Made by a program: the position numbers and the translations under genes. From contig JAGAYB010000190.1 of NCBI GenBank assembly GCA_017940705.1, positions 1 to 17,084 of the forward strand: 17,084 nt of DNA, written 5' to 3'. The stretch's first letter is position 1. Each line of letters begins with the position of its first letter. The DNA comes from Selenomonas sp. (GTDB lineage: Bacteria; Bacillota_C; Negativicutes; Selenomonadales; Selenomonadaceae). The notes beneath the pieces were generated by a model. It was not told the origin of the DNA. It ran no database searches and saw nothing but the letters and a program-made list of their open reading frames with translations. Of this stretch, positions 8,212 to 15,900 are shown piece by piece.

Positions 8212-8220
8212 TATCCCTTT

Positions 8221-9234
8221 TTATTTTTTGCCCAAATGACTGGCAGGCTGACCTACCGGCGGCATAAAAATATCATTGAAGAGCTCGACAGCGTAACTGT
8301 CCGTAAGTCCGGCTACATAGTCCGTGACCACTTTCTGCCGTCCCCAGCAGGCCTCCCTGCCGATGTATTCAGGCGGCAGTTCCAAAAAATTTTCCATAAA
8401 GTAATGATACAGCTCCCGCAGTACAAAGGCCGCCTGACGGCGCTCCCTGGACAACATATCCGAATGGTAGATGTTCTTAAACATGAACTCCCGAAAAGCA
8501 TCCATCAGTCCCTTTATACGGGGCGACTGCTTAATATCATCCTGCCCCTCGGAGCTGACAATCATATCCGCCACCATGGTGGTAATCATCTGCGAGGTGC
8601 TTTCGCCCAAACCGGTGTAAATCTCTGACGGCAAATCGCCCGGCGCCAGCAGGCCTGCCCGAAGACTGTCATCGTAATCATGGCACAGGTAGGCGATTCT
8701 ATCCGCAACACGCACAATCCGCCCCTCCAGAGTCCGCGGCAGGGCAGGCCCTGTATGATTGACAATGCCATCCTTGACCTCAAAAGTCAGGTTCAGTCCC
8801 TGACCGCCCAATTCCAAAAACTCTACCACACGCAGGCTCTGCTCGTTATGGGTAAAATGACCGGTCAAATCGTCCATGACAGATTCCCCGGCATGACCAA
8901 AAGGCGTATGCCCCACATCATGCCCCAGCGATATGGCCTCCACCAAATCTTCATTGAGCCGCAGCCCCCGGGCTATCGTCCGGGATATCTGCGACACCTC
9001 CAGACTGTGCGTCATTCTGGTGCGGTAGTGGTCGCCGGCCACAATATACACCTGAGTTTTATGTTTCAGGCGGCGGAAGGCCTTGGAGTGCAGGATTCTG
9101 TCCCGGTCCCGCTGAAATTTCGTGCGGAAGGCACATTCCTCAATGGGATGCTTGCGTCTGGCCTCCCGGCTTTTGGCCGCCAGCGGCGATAATATCTGAT
9201 ATTCCTGTTCTTCGGTGCGCTCCCTGACATTCAC
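8221..9234 (-). CDS. dgt: Deoxyguanosinetriphosphate triphosphohydrolase-like protein
   Basis: This HD-domain enzyme is predicted to hydrolyse dGTP or other dNTPs to the deoxynucleoside and triphosphate, so tuning the dNTP pool. Using the chosen start, H76 (RMTHSLE), H105-D106 (LGHDVGH) and D178 (VADRIAYLCHD) supply the HD metal ligands; FGHAGE follows them. Length is 337 residues, the shorter dGTPase-like class found in Firmicutes. A GTG at 9241-9243 would start three codons earlier, but AGGAGGTG (9241-9248) runs into it with no spacing. The GTG at 9232-9234 is 8 bases after AGGAGG and is preferred. The gene is upstream of and co-oriented with dnaG-rpoD, 181 bases away, linking nucleotide supply to replication by context. 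The exact substrate is not deducible. Confidence 0.92.
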   Translation of the reverse strand: MNVRERTEEQEYQILSPLAAKSREARRKHPIEECAFRTKFQRDRDRILHSKAFRRLKHKTQVYIVAGDHYRTRMTHSLEVSQISRTIARGLRLNEDLVEAISLGHDVGHTPFGHAGESVMDDLTGHFTHNEQSLRVVEFLELGGQGLNLTFEVKDGIVNHTGPALPRTLEGRIVRVADRIAYLCHDYDDSLRAGLLAPGDLPSEIYTGLGESTSQMITTMVADMIVSSEGQDDIKQSPRIKGLMDAFREFMFKNIYHSDMLSRERRQAAFVLRELYHYFMENFLELPPEYIGREACWGRQKVVTDYVAGLTDSYAVELFNDIFMPPVGQPASHLGKK

Positions 9235-9242
9235 CTGCGCCA

Positions 9243-9248
9243 CCTCCT
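9243..9248 (-). promoter_or_regulatory. Ribosome binding site deciding the dgt start
   Basis: AGGAGG is followed by 8 bases and then GTG (9232-9234). The other in-frame GTG (9241-9243) shares its first base with the last base of this site and so is excluded on spacing. Confidence 0.75.
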
Positions 9249-9255
9249 GTTTCTA

Positions 9256-9270
9256 ATATATATATATATA
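9256..9270 (-). repeat. (TA)n dinucleotide tract in the dgt leader
   Basis: Fifteen bases of uninterrupted alternating A and T lie between the presumed dgt -10 box (9282-9287) and its ribosome binding site (9243-9248). Such tracts can change length by slippage and would alter leader length here. Confidence 0.85.
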
Positions 9271-9281
9271 GCAGATGCTTA

Positions 9282-9309
9282 ATTATACAATACTGGCTGA
9301 CAAAATAAA
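9282..9309 (-). promoter_or_regulatory. Probable promoter of dgt
   Basis: A perfect leftward TATAAT is at 9282-9287, with a weak -35 TTTATT at 9304-9309 and a 16-base spacer. Transcription would start near 9275, just before the (TA)n tract. The -35 lies next to the divergent promoter at 9322-9350. Confidence 0.5.
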
Positions 9310-9321
9310 AGTCCTGCAATT

Positions 9322-9350
9322 TTGCCAAAAAGATGTTTTTGCTGTAAAAT
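9322..9350 (+). promoter_or_regulatory. Promoter of the LptA-like gene
   Basis: TTGCCA (9322-9327), a 17-base spacer and TAAAAT (9345-9350), one mismatch from consensus in each hexamer. It is followed by a short leader and AAGGAGGG before the ATG at 9385. Confidence 0.65.
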
Positions 9351-9384
9351 ATAAATAATCTAACCCATAAAAGGAGGGAGTTCC

Positions 9385-9918
9385 ATGCCCGTTCGTCTGC
9401 TGACCCTCGTAACGGTTTGCCTGCTCATGGCAAGTTCTCTTATTTGCAGCACCGCCCACAGCAGTGGTCACAATATAAACGCTGATATGGCAAAAAGCAA
9501 GGTTCAGCCCACCGTATCTGCCGATAATGTTTCCTATAATGAAGATACCGGCCTGTACACCCTTGAAGGCAATGTCCACATAACTATGCCCCAACGCACC
9601 TTCATCGCCCAGCACGCCAAAATCAATCCGGCTTCATTGCTGCTTTGGACAGACAGCGGCTCGGAAATCATCGAAGGAGAACTGCATTTTACCTGTGATG
9701 CCATGTACGCCGAACTCGCCGGTACGACCGTCTGGTGCTTCGGCACCCGTTGCGGTGTTGAACGTCCGGGACTTATCATCCACGGCGACAACATGCAGTA
9801 CAACTGGGAAAATCATATCGTCATTTTCGACGGTCATGTTTTCTGTGTACAGAAAGGCAAAAGCACCACCAGCAGCCATTTGGAATTTGATTTGGACAAG
9901 AATGATATCGTACGGTAA
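9385..9918 (+). CDS. Small LptA/OstA-like periplasmic protein
   Basis: This is a 177-residue secreted protein. Residues 1-25 form a Sec signal peptide (R4, a hydrophobic core, a polar end). The cysteine at 21 is not in a good lipobox. The mature part has two similar OstA-type segments: ADNVSYNEDTGLYTLEGNV (46-64) and GDNMQYNWENHIVIFDGHV (134-152). These are typical of the beta-jellyroll of LptA-family proteins, which bridge lipopolysaccharide across the periplasm. The mature chain carries four cysteines (104, 118, 123, 154), so disulfides are possible. The ATG has AGGAGG 7 bases upstream and its own promoter. It is a lone gene, divergent from dgt and convergent with the giant adhesin, not in an lpt cluster within this window. 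It may be an LPS-transport component or a specialised paralogue. Fold call is confident; role less so. Confidence 0.82.
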   Translation: MPVRLLTLVTVCLLMASSLICSTAHSSGHNINADMAKSKVQPTVSADNVSYNEDTGLYTLEGNVHITMPQRTFIAQHAKINPASLLLWTDSGSEIIEGELHFTCDAMYAELAGTTVWCFGTRCGVERPGLIIHGDNMQYNWENHIVIFDGHVFCVQKGKSTTSSHLEFDLDKNDIVR

Positions 9919-9938
9919 ATTTTATTTGCCTTATAAAC

Positions 9939-9975
9939 AAAGGGCTATGACAGCCGCAAACTGTCATAGCCCTTT
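9939..9975. terminator. Bidirectional terminator between the LptA-like gene and the adhesin gene
   Basis: A 15-bp perfect stem (AAAGGGCTATGACAG and its complement) has a 7-base loop. Each arm begins or ends with an A or T run, so the hairpin is followed by T-rich sequence in both directions. It is 20 bases after the LptA-like stop and 14 bases beyond the adhesin stop, as expected for two convergent genes. Confidence 0.9.
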
Positions 9976-9989
9976 CTGTTGCTTACTAA

Positions 9990-12900
9990 TCATTCGGTTT
10001 CCACAGTGATGTCTTCATTGGTTTCATCCAGCTGAATGCCTGCAAAATCTCCCAGTTTCGGGTCAAATATTACCTCCTCCGTGAGTTTTTGCCCAGGCTC
10101 AGTCAGTGTGCGCCTATCAAAGGTGAATGTCCCATGTCGGTTAGTTTCGCGTTCACTCATGAAGTCAACAACACTGAGGTTATCGCCGTAAAGCTTCCAC
10201 AGATTCCTGCCGGCATCTACCAGAACGGTGTCATTTGTCCTGACGTATCCATCAGCATAAAGCTGATAACCACGCATTTTGCTGTCTGCCATGGACAAAT
10301 TATTCCAATAAGCCAGTTGCTCGCCATCACGAGTCGGGGTACGCCCATAAACGGCAATATCCGTATAATCGTTGTCCACATGAATCTTGTCCACAGCGAG
10401 AACATCATCTACGCGAAGCTGCCCTTCCGCAACATGGACATAACCACCATTGGCCCAGATATTCGGTACATGTGTACCAGACTTAGCGCTGAGGCTGTCG
10501 ATGGAGATAAAGCCGTCAATCAGCTTCTTATTGCCCGCGCCCATCGCAGAAAGCTCAAAGACAGAATCTCCTCTCTTCGCCGTCACGGAACCAATCTGAA
10601 TGTAGTTTCCTGTCATAGCTACATCAGCTCCGGTATCGCCGCTTGCTTCAGCCAAAACATTATTGACCTTAGAAGCTTCTGTATTATCCTCCATCTTCAG
10701 CACTACGGCCTTGCCTTCCGCCAGATTCAGGAAAAGATCTCCATAAGTCAGCTCTACATGGGTAATGCCTGCGGAAATAAAGTCCTTACCATTGATAAAG
10801 CCGCTTTCCGTATTGGAAACCTTCACATCGCCCAAAGCTGTGATATTTTGCAGGCTTATGTTGCCCGTCCCGGCACTGATAGTAACCGTCGTTTCAGAAT
10901 TAATATCTCCACCGACAGTTATGCTGCCCTGTCCGGTGGTCAAATCCACCAAATTGGCATCTATCTGTCCGGCAATGCGTATCGGCCCTGCATCTGCATG
11001 AGCTGTTACATCACCCGTCAGTGTTGCCGTTTTATCAAAGAATATTCCTCCTCCCTCATTCACCTTGGCGTTCAGATTGCGATTGGCCTTAATGGCATCC
11101 GTCACATGCAAATCACCATTACGTCCCGTAAGGTTAATATCCCGTCCGGATTCTAACAAACCGTTTTGTTCAATGATGAAGTTCCGCTCTCCCTGCGTAT
11201 ACGCTTCTGCGCCGGCAGCCATGGAGATATCGCCATTTTTAGTGGAGGTCTTGCCGTAAATTTTTACCTGCCCTACGCCCACACTAATGTCGATATTCTC
11301 TTTTGCCGTGACAGTTTCCACATCCGGCCCGTTGTTACCGATATTTACACCACCGGTTTCAACCTGAACGTCAATACTGCCCTTGTTGGCTGTTACGCTT
11401 CCACCAACATCCACAATCCCCAAATTGGTAGCCAGCGCTACATTGCCTTCGCCGGATTCAATGGCAGAACCCACATTGATATTACCTTTATCAGCGGTCA
11501 TAGCAATATTTTGAGCTGCCTTAACGTCATGTCCAACATTGATATCGCCCTCATCGGTTTTGATTTTTATATTTCCTGTCACATCTACATCCGTATCGAA
11601 GTAGACACTGCCGATTCCCTGCAGTTCAGCCTCCATATCTTCTCTGGCCTGAATGACTTCAGAAACATGCAGGTCACCGCCCTCTACATCCAAACGGATG
11701 GATTTTGCAGCTTCAAGTTTGCCGTTGTGGTCGATAACAAAGGTACTGCTATCCACGCCGGAAACCTGTTCCTGCCTGTGTGCCGACAAGGAAATATCGC
11801 CTGCTCCCGTGGACGTTTTGCCATAGACGACAATTCTGCCATCATTAGCGGTAAGATTAATGTTCTCCCCGGCAGTGACCGTCTTCACATCCGGCCCGTT
11901 GTCGCCAACGAGAATGTCGCCCTGGCCTGAGGTAATATCTATACTGCCATCACTAGCGGTCACTGTCTTGATAATTTGAATATCGCCCTTATTCGTCCGA
12001 ATAGACACATCACCATTTTCTGCCAGTACATCACCATCATCACCCGTAGCAGTATCACCGATTAACACATTGCCATCATACGTGGAAATGGACACCGCCT
12101 CACCGGCAGTAATGTCCTTGCCCACCATGATATCGCCGCTTCCGGTATTCAGGTTAACCATACCTTCATCTGCGCTAATGGTATGTCCCACTCCGATGAA
12201 GCCCTTTTCCGTGGAAATATTGACGTCCTTGTCCACCATCACATCCGTTTCAAAAATAACATTTCCCCGTTCGTTAATTACCGCAGTAAGTCCCTTTCTG
12301 GCAGAAATTTTATCCGTGATGTAGATATCACCATTGCGCCCATAGAGGTTAATACCTCCACCGGAGCTAATCTTGCCATCATCTTTGATGATAAAGTTAC
12401 CATTCAATATCCCCGGTTCATACACATCCTGTCCGGCTGTCATGCTGACGTCACCATTTGCCGTAGCGGTCTTGCCCTGAATGGTAATTGTACCGGTATT
12501 GGTACCAATGCTGACGTTCTTGCTTGCGATAAGCGATTCCTCATCCGTTACGTTTTCACGGCCAACGATAATATTGCCCTTCCCAGTTGCCAGCTTGATG
12601 CTTTCATCCTGAGACTCAATACCTTTGACAATGGCAATATTGCCCTGTCCCACGTTCAAGGTTACATTCCCTTTTGCTGTGATAGTTTTCTCATCCAATA
12701 CATCTGGCTGACCGATGTAAATATCTCCCTGATCGGAAATATCCACCGTCACAGCTCCAGTTTCTGCTTCGACCTTTCCCAGTAATTCGATATCACCATT
12801 GCCGTGCACAAAGAATTCCGCATTTCTGCCTGCTGTCAGCAACGTAGTGGAATCTGTCGGTATAGTGCTATGTTCCTCCTCTCTGTTTATGATACCTGAA

Positions 12901-15900
12901 AGCGTACCAATATTGATGCCACGGTTTTCTTTCGCCGAAGCAGCATTCCAAACCTGTACCCTGATATCGTTCTCCGCTTTTATGGTACCAATATAGTTAA
13001 CCGACTCCTCGGCCAGCATAAACACATTATGTCCAGCTTCAATGCCCCGGCCCAGACCATAAATGGAACCTTCAACATTGCTTGCCAGCGTAACATCATT
13101 TTTCACAACGGCATTGCCCAGAATCGTCACGTCCTTGCCGGCCGTCAGCAACAGGTTACCCTGCGCACCGTTTCCGCCGCGAACATCAATTTTCTCTCCG
13201 TCAGTACCGTTATCAACCAAAAATCTTAAATCCCCTCTGGAGGATATATTGGCAAACTCTGCATCCCCCAGAATTTTGTCCGTTGCCACACCGGCAACAT
13301 AAATGCCGTCATAGTTGCTCACAGCCTTGACACTGCCATCAATAGGCGCACCTGCCAGCAGCCCATTGGTCAGTACTATCGCAAACTTGTTATTCCCACT
13401 TGTCAGCGATACATCCTTGCCACTGTAAGTCGTCACCATTGGCGTTTCGATTTTGACATTTGCAGCTTCCATAATCGCTCCACCTGCTTTGATGGTGAAC
13501 GAATTATGGGAATCACCCAGCATATCACTTACCGTAAATGTGTTAAACGAATTTTGCCTTTTCGTTCCCGTAGTGATATCGCCATTGATAAGTACATCAC
13601 CGCCAGCAGTCAGGGAAATATCACCGATTACATGAGCATCCGTTTCATCATCATCCTGCGCTTGCAACGCAGAACTGACCTGCAAACTGCCATGTGCAGC
13701 CCTGTTTTCTGCCACAATGTTGCCCTGCACCACGGGCTGTACGGCCAAAGAAAGCGTATCTGCCGTAGTCCCCACAAGGACATTACCCGCAAGCGGTGTG
13801 TTTTCTATCGCGCCTTGCAACGTAATTGACTGGAACGTATTGCCCGTGCCCTGCAAGTCAGCAGTTTTAGCACTAACAGCCGTTACCTTGTTGGCCTTGA
13901 TTCCGGCATCGGCAGCCTGCTTGATATCAGCCGCTGCCGAGCTAAGTTCCACATTCTTGCCTGCCGTAAAGTTAGTATTGGCCGTTTGCTGCAATGTTCC
14001 CTGTGCATTAAGGGCAATATTACCCGCAGCAGTGAGGTCGCCATTATTAGCAAGAGTGCCGTTCTCGCGAAGATTGTGCACCACGATATCGCCTGCCACC
14101 TGCCGCTTGATTGCCACGGTCAGCGCTGCAGCGTTATCTTTAATGCGCACATCTCCGGCAATAGCCGGCTTTTGTGCCGCAGTGGTTTCAATGCCGTCCA
14201 CTTCAATATTGTTGAATTCATTAGCTGCATTTTCTAAAAGCAGGGACTTGCCGTTGAAGGTTTTGACAGCATCGGCGGTGATAACGCCTTTATCCGTCTG
14301 AGTGATATTGCCATTGACAGCCTTCAGCGTCAACACTTTCTCCGTATCAGTCAAATTGCCTGCTTTCACTTTACCGTCAAGCGTCAAACTGTCTGCAGCT
14401 TCAAGGTTTACATTTCCACCGGCAGTGATAGCACCTGCTACCGCCTCCTTCTTAACTGTTCCAGTACTATCCTTCTCCTGTTCACGACCCACGGTCAAAG
14501 AGCCGGCGCTGACAGCGGCAAATTCACCCACCGTCCTGATATCGCCCAAAACCAAAGTACCGTTCTGGATTCCCTGCGCCAAGCTGCCCATGCCCTTTAT
14601 ATAGGCCGACTGTGCCGCAATGTTCACCGGGGCACGGTCATTCAGCAGCCGGATAGCATTGTCAGCTTCACCGACAATACCGGTGGCCGTGTTCGTCTTG
14701 AATTCCAGTTTCTTCCCGGCGTTGATGTAGGAAGCGGCAATATCCGCATTGGCATTGCTCATCTTGAACCCCTTTTCGCTGTTCAGGAAAATGGTATCCC
14801 CGGCGAACATGGCTCCCAAGCGGAGGAAATCATTATTGTTCACGTTGTTGATAAACACATTCTTGTCAGCTCTGGCTTCGGTCAAGTCCCCGGAAAGGGA
14901 AATGGTCAGGGCCTTTTCAGCAGTGCCGATGCTCTCCTTACCTCCGGTGAGGATCAGGTTGTTGCCCTTGATATTGGTATCATCTGCCGTCTTGTCGTTG
15001 TAGATGCCCTGCTCGGAGTACAGGCGCACGTCACCTGTGGCGCTGTTCTGGGTGGCATCGATGGTGCCTACCTTGATGGCAGAGTGTTCCCCATTTTCAT
15101 CCTTGCGGCCTGCCACGAAGACATTACCCCCGGCGCTGACATTCAGCGTGCCGCTGGCCTTGATACCCAAAGGCATATTGCCCTTGATTTCAAAGGCCAT
15201 CAGATTGCCGCTTTCATCCCGCTTGACCGTGACATCGGAGGCACTCACATTCATGAGCTGCTTCATATAGGCAATATTGTCGCTCCCTGTCAGTTGCTCC
15301 ACGGTAATCGTGGTGGAATTATTGTCAAAGGTGCCCACTGCACCCTTGGTGGCTGTCAGGGTAATATCCTTGCCCAGAACATTGGCAGCCCGCTCTGTCT
15401 GGGTGCTGCCGCCGCCTTCCGGGTTCACGAGTTTTTCGCTGACAGCGTTGAGCATCATGTCCTTGGTCCACTCAAAGGTGGGATTATCTGCCTTGGCCTT
15501 CATTTTCTGATAGTCGGTATCGGCCGCCAGATAGGCGTTGGCATCCGCATACTGGGCATACTTAGAAGCAGTCTTGTAGGCAACGGAGCCCGCTGGCAGG
15601 CCCGCAGCTGTCTCCTGCCACTCGGCCTGGGTCTTGCCGCCCTTGGTGGTATCATAGGCCACTTCTATGGCTGCCTTGTAGGCATCGCGGTCTTTTTCCA
15701 GTCCTTCGATATACGCCCCCTTGTAAGTGTAATTTCCATTGGCATCCTTCTCACCGTCAATGAGGCCCGCGTCAATCCAGCGATGCACCATTTCGTCCAC
15801 GCTGTCCGTGGAGCCGGATTTGTCATTGCCGGGAAGCCCGTCAATGAAGCCGCCGTTATTTACCGTCAGCTTCACATCCCCTTCGCGGGATTCAATCTTG

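Noticed and set aside
9385..9918. Lipoprotein assignment for the LptA-like protein through C21
   Set aside because: The residues before C21 are L-I, with isoleucine at -1, which does not fit the usual lipobox. A standard signal peptide is more likely.
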